A stretch of DNA of 64,000 nucleotides from Amphimedon queenslandica (lineage: Eukaryota; Porifera; Demospongiae; Haplosclerida; Niphatidae), in the NCBI RefSeq assembly GCF_000090795.2, contig NW_003546261.1:207298-271297 (forward strand). The letters are read 5' to 3'. Below the pieces are notes generated by a model that saw only the letters and a program-made list of their open reading frames with translations, made no database searches and had not been told where the DNA came from. Below, piece by piece: positions 13,401 through 23,177 of the stretch (its first letter is position 1; the number at the start of each line of letters is the position of its first letter). The position numbers and the translations under genes are program-made.

Positions 13401-16005
13401 GAGGGCATATAATTTTGGGATTTTGTTGAAGGTCTGAGTTTTTCCATTTTGAGGGAATTCAATTTCACATTTTTTGCATTTGCATTAAGAGCACATGCTG
13501 CGCATGTGCAGTTAGGCTGACACTTAACAAAAGAATGACAATGTTCCCCTGGGCTTGGAAGCAGATGTCACCGATGATTATATCAGATATGAATTTTTGT
13601 GATTAAGAAATCACAAACAAAATCTGCAAAATTAAATATTACATGAAACTACATGTACATACTGTACTTTCGTAAATAAAAGCCTTTAAGAAGTATCTAC
13701 AAGGCAACTACATGCATGTTATTCTAGGGCTAGATTTTTGTACTTTTACTTCCAATTTTACAGCTACCCCGGTGTTTATAGGTCTGGCTTTTATATAAGG
13801 ATATACGGTATACCCATACGGTAATTTTACCTAAAAATCATTTGGAGTGGTTTTTTCTAAAAACAGAATACTTTTGCATCTTATAGAGACTCATATAAAT
13901 GTGTAAATAATAATCAGTATTAGTGCCTGCATTGTGACATACATGTATAAGTACACTTCTCTTTGTTCCAAATGCATCAACGTTTTTTTGACAAATTTGC
14001 ATCAGGAATTCGACATAAACATGCATGGTCGTCATCTACTTTACGTGAAGCATGTATGAATCTGCTTTATAAACAAATGTATGTGTATGAGCGACTTCAG
14101 CATAAATACAAAATGCATACATACAATGTACATGTACAACTGTTATGTTACACCTATCAATACATGTATGTTACATAACCAACAAGTCATCTACATTGTA
14201 TCTTATGAGCTACTTCTGTTAATGCTGAGGTACAATGTATCACTATCACATAAGTAGAATAATAATAGAAAGATCTCATTTATGACAGGCAGCAGAAATA
14301 ATTAAAACAAGCAGTTACTATAATTCATTTTTAAGTACAGACTTAGAAAACTGACATGTTGTGTATACTATAGTGGCTGGGCTATTAGCGTCTGCAATAC
14401 ATTATGTAAAATACCTTAAGGATGCAATTGTACTTATACGTACATGTACATGACTTTCATGATACTGACATTTGGCTAGTATTTAATTTAGTTATTTAAT
14501 ATTAACAACTATAAGAAGCATAGACTTAAAATTACTTAGCAATTTTTTTAAAATTGCTAAAATTTGCTAAATTAATACCCACTAACAATTGTCTCCTTAA
14601 GGTACATTATTCTGTTAATAATTTTTTTATCTTTCAGTATTCTGACTACTACATTTATCACACTAACTGATGAATAATCTAATGATAATCATAATTATCA
14701 CTGTTATTTAGATTTTACTACGAATTGCGAAGGGTAGCAGAAATAGCATACTAATCTGATTGAGTAGTAAGACTATACAAACAAACATATGAGTACTTGT
14801 TTTAGAATCTGAAATTGAAAAATGAAAATTACAACATCCCCAAGGTTTAAAAGTACACTTGTCAATTAATGTTTAAAAATACATCCCACAGTTACATATG
14901 TACCTTCTGTTAATGTAGATTTAGGACTGCTCAATGTTAAACAAATTTCACTTTCAAAATTAAAGATTGCCACAATGTACATGTACATGTATACACATGG
15001 CATTTAGAAATTTCTTTTTTCATTTTAAAGATTATTCTTCCACCAGGAATGAGAACAAAATTAAACTCTGACAAAACATACTTGCTATATGGTATTGCAG
15101 AAACACTGAATGTCAATAATTATTTGTAATAGAAAGTTTTCCCATTGCAGTTTACTTCATATTCATACAAACTACATTACAATGTAACTTATTAAGGGTT
15201 GAAAATAACAAAGTACATGTATCTTTTTCTCACTATAACTATTTTCATAAGAATTAAACTGCTACACAAAAATTAAAGAGAGGATATTTATGATGAATGA
15301 ATAACATAAATATTATGTACTCTACCAGTTGAACATTACGCAAATGTATAATCTACAACAATGTATGTACATGTACTGTACTTTACATACACGAACATAT
15401 CTATAAGTACGAACGATCGCACATTGTGTTATAAAAACACAGTAAAAGAGATACCTACATACCTGTAGTCAAGATACTGCTGCCTTGTGCCCCCATTGAA
15501 ATAACTAGGTGCAGCATCATTTTTCATCATTGACAAATACCGCAAATTCGGAAACTGAGTTGATATCTTGTCTATAAATAATGCAAGATTAGTTATTTTG
15601 TTTCCATTAACCCATAACAATTCCAAACTTGGGAGATACGGAAATGAAGTATGTGACGTGACACTATTGTTATCCAACACAAGTGATGTTAAACTTGTTA
15701 AAATTTGAAGAAAACAAAAATCTCTAAGTAACATTAAGAAAAATACTTCTATTGAATAGTGTAATTTTAAAGAAATCTTAAGTGCACAATACATGTAATG
15801 CTTATTGTACTGTGGCACAATGAGTTGTCATAAAACAATTGAAAGGATACGTTACATTGTTGTAACCAATGTCAAGAATTCTCACATCTGAGGGTCTTAA
15901 AAACACATCTCTTGGGACTTCGTTCAGTTCCCGATGAGCCAAAGTGACCCTTCCCGAAGGTTCTGAAGGCCGATTGCCATCCTTTTTAGGTCTACCCCGA
16001 GACAT
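7448..16005 (-). CDS. Small leucine-rich-repeat protein, LRMDA (C10orf11)-like
   Basis: Four exons join in phase: 16005-15851, 15723-15463, 10530-10407 and 7495-7448, giving 195 residues, close to human LRMDA as I remember it (about 198). The reading has leucine-rich repeats (VRILDIGYNN, LTSLVLDNN, LPSLELLWVNGNKI, FPNLRYLSMMKND) and an LRR cap-like end (QYLDYRYY, IPRLCVLDDTPVTEEER), then a basic tail (KKTRKHQVRRRTE). The exon 1 donor is a GTATCC site; using it restores a repeat of exactly the expected spacing, while a GTAACG donor five bases earlier would break the frame. The last exon is only 15 codons and is supported by phase and by poly(A) signals just downstream. An in-frame ATG at 16047 could add 14 residues. 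LRMDA acts in melanosome biology in vertebrates; the role in a sponge is unknown. Confidence 0.7.
7496..10406 (-). other. Intron 3 of the LRMDA-like gene
   Basis: About 2.9 kb of AT-rich sequence packed with TACATGTA words (for example 9094-9110, 9224-9240, 9924-9943, 10347-10364) and one ATGCATGC run at about 10006-10017. I see no coding exon or clear transposon. Confidence 0.5.
10816..11318. mobile_element. Non-autonomous DNA transposon with TA duplication, CAGTCAAACCTGTCT ends
   Basis: The left end reads CAGTCAAACCTGTCTAAAAC and the right end is its inverse, with TA directly outside both ends. About 24 bp of inverted repeat is visible and there is no coding capacity. TA duplication and CAGT ends fit the Tc1/mariner-pogo group. 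It sits in the large second intron of the LRMDA-like gene. A single end of a related element may lie at 41777. Confidence 0.8.
11948..12155. mobile_element. MITE with TACCGTATAACGC ends, nested in the hAT-like element
   Basis: The left end TACCGTATAACGCTTTAATT is mirrored by the right end AAAGCGTTATACGGTA. Inner blocks (TTGGCGGAG, AAAACCACCAAT) are also inverted copies. About 208 bp, non-coding. A one-ended relative lies at about 40926-41010. Confidence 0.85.
12386..12395. other. Assembly gap (10 N)
   Basis: Ten undetermined bases inside the hAT-like element. Confidence 1.
13660..13810. mobile_element. Small MITE with TACTGTA/TACGGTA ends
   Basis: Imperfect inverted repeats: the left reads AAATAAAAGCCTTTAA, the right reads GGCTTTTATATAAGGATATA followed by CGGTA. 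Length about 150 bp. It belongs with the other elements here that share the TACCGTA terminus. The ends are diverged, so the boundaries are approximate. Confidence 0.6.
13811..15462 (-). other. Rest of intron 2 of the LRMDA-like gene
   Basis: AT-rich sequence with scattered TACATG words. No exon or element ends were recognised. Confidence 0.4.
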
Positions 16006-16268
16006 TGACAAACTAACTTGACCGAGTTTCACCATGCACGTGACCATTCATAAATCCGCCCTCAATGGAGTAGCTGTAACGCGTGCATACACGTGGTGCA
16101 AAACTAAACTACCGGGGTCGGTACTTCTCAGAAGGCATTTTTTCGACAAAAGGCTATGGAGACTTTTAAGCCATTTTATGCATTATTCTCAATCAGCAGT
16201 ATCACTATTAGTTGTAATGCATGGAAATTAACAGAACTAATAAACAATTACATGGGTAACTGATAAAA
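16006..16268. other. Gap between THUMPD1 3' end and LRMDA-like start
   Basis: Both genes are on the - strand, so this holds the THUMPD1 3' UTR and the promoter of the LRMDA-like gene. It is the most GC-rich stretch nearby (about 16020-16130), as expected of a promoter. Confidence 0.4.
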
Positions 16269-19226
16269 TCATAATTTGTCAAGTTCGTCCTTTTGATTGT
16301 CATCCTTCAAACTTCGTGGTTCTTTGCAATCAAGATCATTTGGGACTTCCTCCTTTAAATTGGCAGGACAACTTTTTTGTGAGGTAGCAATTGATGGTAT
16401 GGAACTGTCACCACTTTTTAGATTTATCGTTTTCATAGCAACACAACTCACGTTATACTGCTTTAATTCATAAAAATCTTTCAATACTGAAAGGCAGCAT
16501 AAATTCTAAATGTAAAACAAAGTATAACCCATTAATCAGAATGACAGAATTAAAACCTTCAAAACTTCAGCACATACAACTAAAGTTGGTTGCCTTAAGT
16601 TAACACAATGGTAATATGCTCCACTATCAGTTACAAAAGATGCCAGAAGATCAATTAAAGTATCTCGTTTGATACCTTGGTTGTTTCTAATCTTGCAGCG
16701 AACAGAAAACTAAAACAAATGTAAGAGTTCAAATTAATTAATAACTTACCTCTATTGAAGAGGATGTGTCAGTGTGAAAATGAGGAGAAATAATACTTGG
16801 AGCCATTTTTTTAATGTCATTTATACTGGCATGACAAACATTTTTCACTGGAATCATTTTTAGACAGAATCTATGACCAATGTCATTGTGTGTGTAAAAT
16901 TTAATGAACAAAATTGTAAAAAATATTTCCAATAGCCATTTAAAAATTTTTATAATCAATAATTTTATCGAGAAATATTGATAAATATAGATTCACTTGA
17001 TGGAATCCCATTAAAAGTAAGGGTGGGAAAATATGGGTTTTGTTTTGAGGTTTTATTGCATGGCTAACCTTAACACTACTATAGCACTGTCTAAAATACA
17101 ACAGTGTACCAAAAGTATATCAATACAAAAACACTACGAACTTTTACTACCTATTATTATTACCTTGTCTTTTGAAGTTCATTATCTTTAATGTCACATA
17201 ATAAATGATGAACTAAATGACATGGATCAATTGAAGAATCACATTGAATGAAAACAATATTTTTAACACCGGTTGACATAGCTTTAAATCTCATTGTAGG
17301 TTTTGCTTTTATTGTACTAATTTCCTGCAGCAGAAGGTCACCAATGTCCTTACTCTGTTCTCCTTCATCAGAATTAGATGATTGAAAACCATAAAGTTCA
17401 TCAGCATACTACAAAACAAAAATTAAACATATTTGATTAGCTCAGTTCATTGAGGTAGCCACCACTCCATTATAGTCACTATTCACTTAATTTTTTTTGT
17501 TGCAGCAAAATTAATGTGTCTAAAATGTTTGTTGTTCTGAAAATTATCATTTGTTGTTTTCAGACTCTTGCATGAAACTTTTAAACATCAATGAAATGTC
17601 CTTGCCATTTGAAATCAAGTAGTGCCATAAGTAAGGTAATAAAAAACTAACATGCATGCCTATTATTAAACCATAGTTAAACTAGCGTAATTTTCACCTA
17701 AATTGGAAAACATTAAGGCCAAAATTTTTTAGGGCAGTAAATTTCCCAAATTTAGACTTGCAAACATCAATTTTATAACAATTAGAATGTGAACAAAGTA
17801 ATTTCTGAAAAGCAAAATTCACAGAATAATTTTTTGGGTAAAATAAGATTTACATGGCTAAAAAAGTTTGCATTATACAGTATAACATACACACTATGAC
17901 AAGAAATTGTAACCCATGACTGAAAATGTCTCTATGTACCCTTGCCATTAGCATCAGTCTTGTCACTGAAGCACACAAGCAAAGTGCAACATTTCCATTT
18001 GTAATAATGGGCATGGTATATTATAGGTAGTACTGTTCACAAAATATTAACATAAAATGCAAGTTAGGATTAGGTTAATTCACACTTTTGTCATCTCAGT
18101 AAAATAACTATGGTTACTAGCTTACTAAGTCATGTCACCTATTGAAGAGATTACAAAGTAATCACCATAACATTCACTAATGTGATCTATAATAATAAAC
18201 ATAAGTTTTCACAAAAATCCAGACATAGTAACAATCAGACTTACATACTGGTAATGTGCACATACAACACACAAACACTCTGCATTGAAGCTACTGCATG
18301 TACATGTACATTCAAATGACATACAGCTTCAGTATGGAATTTCCAAATGTCAAATTCAATGTTCAAATTTTCAAATTTAAATTTCATCCAACTTCAGTAT
18401 GGAATTTTAAAATTACACAAAGGCCAAAGACATTACATAATATTCTCTGAAGTCAATTCAGTTTACATGCCCATGATAAACATTCCTGATAACAAAACAA
18501 TAGAGGATATGCGTGCTAAGTATATTCATAGCTTTTTAGTACTGTATATCCAACCCACACAGTAAATTGGCTGCCATGTTGGACGTCAAGTTTATTAAGA
18601 GTTCAATGGGGGAAAACATATTTTCTTGCCTTGCTACCTTCTTGAGACCTTTTTCGGAAGCTTAGAAATCATCCTGAGGATCTAATGGGGCATAGTAGTC
18701 ACCTGAAAAATTGCTATCAAGAAATACAGAGCGGTTTCCTGGTACCAAGCCTTTTTCTATCATTTCTCCATTGCTACCAATGGAAAGTTGACGTCCAACG
18801 AACTAATTTTTTTCTTGAAAGTTATGACGGTATGCAATGAATACATTTATTTTGCAATGAATGTACTTAGCACGCATATCCTCTATTGCTATTGAAAAAC
18901 CTATAACTTTCAAGCATAATTATTAAATAACACCACAAGTGCATTAAAACGTCATTGATTAGAAGGGTGTCATCAATATGAATGATAATTTAATCTCACT
19001 TCGTTTAATAAATCATAGGCTTCACTGACACACAGTTTCTCCTTATCATTTGTAGTAATTAATATTCCTTGCATTCCAACAGCTAACTCTGGGATTTTAC
19101 TAGTTTTGAACTAATTACAAGAAAAAAGATCTATTCACATTGATGCAATACTTTTTTCGACTTTTTCCATCTTTGTATGTGCTTCTTCCTTTTTCTTGAT
19201 TCAGAAACTTCGACACTTGCCATCAT
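16269..19226 (-). CDS. THUMPD1: THUMP domain-containing protein 1 (Tan1 family)
   Basis: Six exons join in phase: 19226-19152, 19110-19000, 17408-17164, 16870-16750, 16709-16557 and 16505-16269, giving 313 residues. The first intron is only 41 bp. The N-terminus is basic (ESRKRKKHIQRWKKSKK), followed by MQGILITTNDKEKLCVSEAY, then the THUMP region (KNIVFIQCD, LVHHLLCDI, LKMIPVKNVCHA, FSVRCKIRNNQGIKRDTLI, PTLVVCAEVL, LCCLSVLKDFYELKQYNV). These match vertebrate THUMPD1 in order. In yeast and animals this protein presents tRNA(Ser/Leu) to the NAT10/Kre33 acetyltransferase for N4-acetylcytidine at position 12. The C-terminal tail is hydrophilic and not conserved. It is divergent from CIAO2B with about 102 bp between the start codons. 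A second ATG follows the first directly. Confidence 0.95.
17409..18497 (-). other. THUMPD1 intron 2, distal part
   Basis: Non-coding, AT-rich. No exon or clear element. A direct repeat of CTTCAGTATGGAATTT occurs at about 18328 and 18392. Confidence 0.4.
18498..18888. mobile_element. Inverted-repeat element in THUMPD1 intron 2
   Basis: The left arm CAATAGAGGATATGCGTGCT is mirrored by AGCACGCATATCCTCTATTG at the right end, about 30 bp of near-perfect inverted repeat. Inside, GTTGGACGTCAAG at about 18578 and GTTGACGTCCAAC at about 18787 form a second inverted pair. Length about 390 bp, non-coding. No target duplication was resolved, so the superfamily is open. Confidence 0.7.
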
Positions 19227-19328
19227 TAATAATGATAATAATAATTTGGGCGTGGTAGTGGGACGTCCAGCTAGCTCGAGCTCACAACTGTCAATAATTT
19301 TTCTGACGACAACTAGACGCATGGCAGC
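19227..19328. promoter_or_regulatory. Shared promoter between THUMPD1 and CIAO2B
   Basis: Only about 102 bp separate the two divergent start codons, so one short region must serve both genes, including their 5' UTRs. No TATA box stands out; GC-rich and purine-rich patches (GGGCGTGG, ACTAGACGC) are present. The call rests on gene geometry, not on a recognised binding site. Confidence 0.65.
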
Positions 19329-22300
19329 ATGATGGCAGCTGATAATGCCAATCCAGTTGTGTTTGAGGTCGCTAAACAAAGACCTGTTACAGTAGAAGAA
19401 GAGAAAGATGACGTGTATGATGAAATAGATGCGAGAGAAGTGTTTGGTGAGTTTTGGTGGATTATTAATTTTACCTGTAGTACATAATGGGGGAGGGGTT
19501 GCAAACAAATCCTATTCCTAGTCTTGCGTAGCCAAACCCATTTCCTATTTGACATTTTTGGATGGTGGGGAAGGGTCTGGTGTACGTACCTGAATCAAGT
19601 TGTTCAAAGGGCGACCGTCGGCTTGGTCATTGTTACTCATGTCAGGCATTAAAGACTAATTAGAGGTATAATTAGAAAAGTCAGGTGTGGCTATACAAGA
19701 TGGCAGACAATCTTCCTTCAGCAGTGAACAACTTTCTAGTTTCTACGCATTTTGGCATTATTCTGAAGGAAAAAAGCTATCAGAAGCTACTGTTTATTTG
19801 CATCTCAACCATCTCTCTACCAGACTAGCTAGATTATGGCAACCCTAATACATGCTTTTAAGTTTGCAAACGATTTTTATCATACATCATATGAATTGTT
19901 GTCAATACTTTATGCTTACTGTACTGGTAAGAAGGTAGCATTGTAGTGTCTGATCCAAAGGGACTCTTAAGGATTTTACCAGCCACAAGAGCCTTTGGAA
20001 TGGAAGTAATGTTGTCAGGGTATTCTACAAAATGTCATTGTAGGGATTTGCATACTGCACTGAGTCAGGGAGACTATTTTAGTACTTGTTGTAACACTTG
20101 TGCATTTAAACTGATATTTTGTGATTGCATGTGTATATTTAGTGTTTTGCATGTCAGTACTAAAGGATGGAACAATTCTTTCTACACTTGCAAGCATGTA
20201 CATGTAGGTCTTTCTCAGCAGATCCAACATAGCAATGTTTCTCCTCCTTTTATCCTTCCAAATATTGCTACTGATAGTTTAAAGCAAAGAAAAGTTAGAA
20301 TACACAGTTTATCAGCCATATTGCAACAGACCCATCCAAGAAAATGACTTTCAATTATTCAACAACTTTCAAGTATCCAACAGAGCTTCCCAATTCTCAC
20401 TTTACTTCCTGGAACAACTTGATTCAGGTACATACACCAAACCCTTCCCTCGCCGTCCAAATGTCAAAAAGGGGGATTGGTCTGGCTATGTGAACCCCCT
20501 CCCCCCAAATCCTGGTCCTTATTGTTTCCCTTTGAATCTCTGGGCAAATGATAGGCTGGCTGTCTCATGAATTTGCTATGATTATAAGGAGGGAAGCTTC
20601 ACAGAGAAGCTCATGCATGTAGCACTGTACATGTATAAGTGAACGGTGAAGTTGCCATTTAGAAGTATAGACCATGCTGACCACCTTAGGCATCAATTAG
20701 AAAAAGTTATGAACTTTATCAATATTGTATGTGGTATATACCCATCATACCCATGTGTCAAGATTGGGCACCATTTTGTGTGGCAACTTGGTTATGAAAG
20801 TCAAGGGAGGCGCAAAAAAGTTAAAAATCACTTGTAACAAGAAAGAATGCCTGTGAGCTTCTCTTATGAAAGATTGGTCGAATTTACTTGAAGTTAATAC
20901 TGGTTTGTTTTTATGTTGGCCCGTTGGTTCTCCATTGAAAGTTACCTACCAAAATGACGGCCAGAATTTAGTTCATCCTAAACCTTGCCTTACTACCATA
21001 AAAATTTTTAATTGGGGCGAGCCTGAGCGAGCCCTGCTAAGACGAGAGAGCATCTGTATGTATGTACGGGCATTGGGTTGTCTAACTATTACTGAAGTTA
21101 AATATATAGCCTAATCTTCATTGAAAGTGGGTGTGGTCACAATGAATAAAATGGCGGCTATCAGCAAGTCTGAGCTTATTTGCAGGAAGCGGTCAGCAAG
21201 ATAAGACTAGTCTGCTGTTCAAAGACTTCTCTGGCAAGAAGAAAGTTACAAAAGCAGGCATAGAATCTTTTTTCTTCATATAAAGGACTCTGATAAGTTG
21301 AATGTAAGTGAGAAAGCTGCATGTACTGTAGCTAACTGCATGCGTTATGAGATCTATTCTAGGTGATATGTTTCTTCTCTAACAGCAAGCCTAAGTTAAC
21401 AAAGCAGATATACAATCTTCTTCAAGTATGAGTTGTTAAGTGATTCTGTCTCTGATGAGTTGAATGACAATGAATGCTGAGAGAAAGCTGCATGCCTTGC
21501 TAATTTCTGCTGCTTGTGCATGCAGTGATTGTGATTGTTTCTAGCAGCAAAGACAGTTAACAAAGCAGATGTACTGTCTTCTAAAGACTCTTTAGCGATG
21601 AATTGATAAAGAAAATTTACATTTTTTAACTACAAGATATGGACTACTCATGTACACATGTACATTGCTTTACTTGCTCATACATGTTGATCAGACAGCA
21701 TATACAATTAACCTATGGCTTGCTTAGGCTCGCCCCTTTAATGTTCTACATTACTCCTAGTAATTCCTACCCAATCAATTCTCACCTAAGGTGGTCTATA
21801 CGATGGCTGTTATGTATAACATGTACATATATACATGTCACTGAATCCTATAAAGGGACAAAGATAGTCATGTACATGTACATGAACATTGTACAAGCAT
21901 TCACTAATTATACCAGTTTAGTGACCCACCCCATCCTGGGTTTAAGTAGTGATTTGACAACAAAACCTACCTAAAGTCTAAAGTCATACTATTAACCAAT
22001 TTTAAGGGCCTGTTTTTATTTCATGCGTGGTATCATTTGATCTTTTGGTGCTTGAAATTTTTATTAAATTAAGTGTGCAATCTTGATTGTAATTATATAT
22101 ACTCATATAAAGTGTGGTTTATTGGGAATGATGCAGTATAGTATTTAAAAAGCAAGAATATTGAATTCTCAACCCATTTGGTTGTCATTATTTGACAATA
22201 CCCCTCCTACTATTATAATACTTCCCATCTTTTGTACATTTGTATGTACATGTAAATGTGTAATTGTGTTACTGTCTGTCAATATTAATTGAAGCTTCAA

Positions 22301-23076
22301 CTGTTTTTATCTATCTTTACATGTTTATTGTGACAACATGGGAACTGTACAACTAAGTGAAAGGCCCATGACATGTAATTGAATAAGTATAAACTTGATG
22401 TTGCTATTTGCTAACCTACATACAATCTGCTTGGCTCTGTAATGGTCAAGGCTTAATGCACTTTGTTATAGTCATTTGGTAGCATTGTGGAAATTTCATT
22501 ACTATACTAGTTTTATCAACAAAGTTCACAATTATTTTAAATACATGTACATTTTAAATTGTAGTTACAATTATGTTAACAATTCAAATTTTCAATTGAT
22601 AAATTCTTTTAATTTTTTATAGATTTGATAAGACATATTAATGATCCAGAACATCCACTGACATTGGAAGAATTAAATGTTGTTCAAGAAGATTTAATAT
22701 GCATCAACAATAAGGAAAATTTTGTATCCGTACACTTTACACCAACTATACCACATTGTAGCATGGCTACACTCATTGGCTTGTCTATCAGAGTATGTCT
22801 TCTTAGGTCATTACCTAATCGGTTTAAAGTTAGTTTAAAAAATTTGGTTATAGTTATAATATCATCCTTATGTATTGAAGATTGATGTCATTATTACTCC
22901 TGGTTCTCATATGTCAGAACAAGCTAGTTAGTCATAATTTTCATTTCCAATTTTTAACAATAGCATTTTTAGTTAACAAGCAGCTAGCTGATAAAGAGAG
23001 GATAGCAGCAGCAATTGAAAATAGTCATTTACTTAATGTTGTGCATCAATGTTTAAATACTAAAAGAAAACAGTGA
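19329..23076 (+). CDS. CIAO2B: Cytosolic Fe-S assembly component 2B (MIP18 family)
   Basis: Four exons join in phase: 19329-19446, 22623-22828, 22881-22926 and 22973-23076, giving 157 residues (human about 163). The reading begins [14 protein letters not shown] and contains [80 protein letters not shown] and [13 protein letters not shown], which track human CIAO2B (FAM96B/MIP18) almost residue by residue, including the conserved Cys in IPHCSMAT. The protein works with CIAO1 and MMS19 to deliver Fe-S clusters to cytosolic and nuclear enzymes. CIAO2A is less likely given the RPVT and DAREIF-type N-terminus. Intron 1 is over 3 kb and carries transposons; introns 2 and 3 are 52 and 46 bp. An AATAAA lies at 23094-23099, 18 bp past the stop. 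Confidence 0.97.
19524..20502. mobile_element. DNA transposon remnant with about 80-bp terminal inverted repeats
   Basis: The left arm (about 19526-19607: GTAGCCAAACCCATTTCC, TTTGACATTTTTGGATGG, ACCTGAATCAAGTTGTTC) is mirrored at about 20410-20502. Inner sequence of about 800 bp has an open stretch at 19946-20347 that matches no family I know. The similar flanking words AAATCCTATTCCT (left) and AAATCCTGGTCCT (right) may be an imperfect target duplication. It lies in CIAO2B intron 1. Confidence 0.8.
21012..21737. mobile_element. TTAA-flanked element with GGGGCGAGCC ends
   Basis: The left end TTGGGGCGAGCCTGAGCGAG is mirrored by CTTAGGCTCGCCCCT at the right, and TTAA lies directly outside both ends (21008-21011 and 21738-21741). 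TTAA duplication is used by piggyBac and Kolobok elements. Inside are three diverged copies of a unit with CAAGCC/GTTAACAAAGCAGAT and AAAGACTC-type words near 21230, 21390 and 21550. Non-coding. A diverged relative lies at 49269-49626, and its inner part resembles 55130-55210. Confidence 0.72.
21738..22622 (+). other. Rest of CIAO2B intron 1
   Basis: AT-rich with TACATG words at about 21822-21893. No exon or element recognised. Confidence 0.4.
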
Positions 23077-23177
23077 CTGAACTGGAATTTTTTAATAAAC
23101 TAGATCTACTATGTATTAACTATAATAACACGAATTAATATTAATTTGAGTTTGTCAGTTTGAGTTTGTGAAACAAA

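Noticed and set aside
15856-15858. GTAACG donor for exon 1 of the LRMDA-like gene
   Set aside because: It leaves phase 0, which no nearby acceptor matches; the GTATCC donor at 15850 restores both phase and leucine-repeat spacing.
19946-20347. 133-codon + strand open frame inside the 19524-20502 element
   Set aside because: Cys/His-rich by chance, no domain recognised, no splice context; not supported as a gene or transposase.
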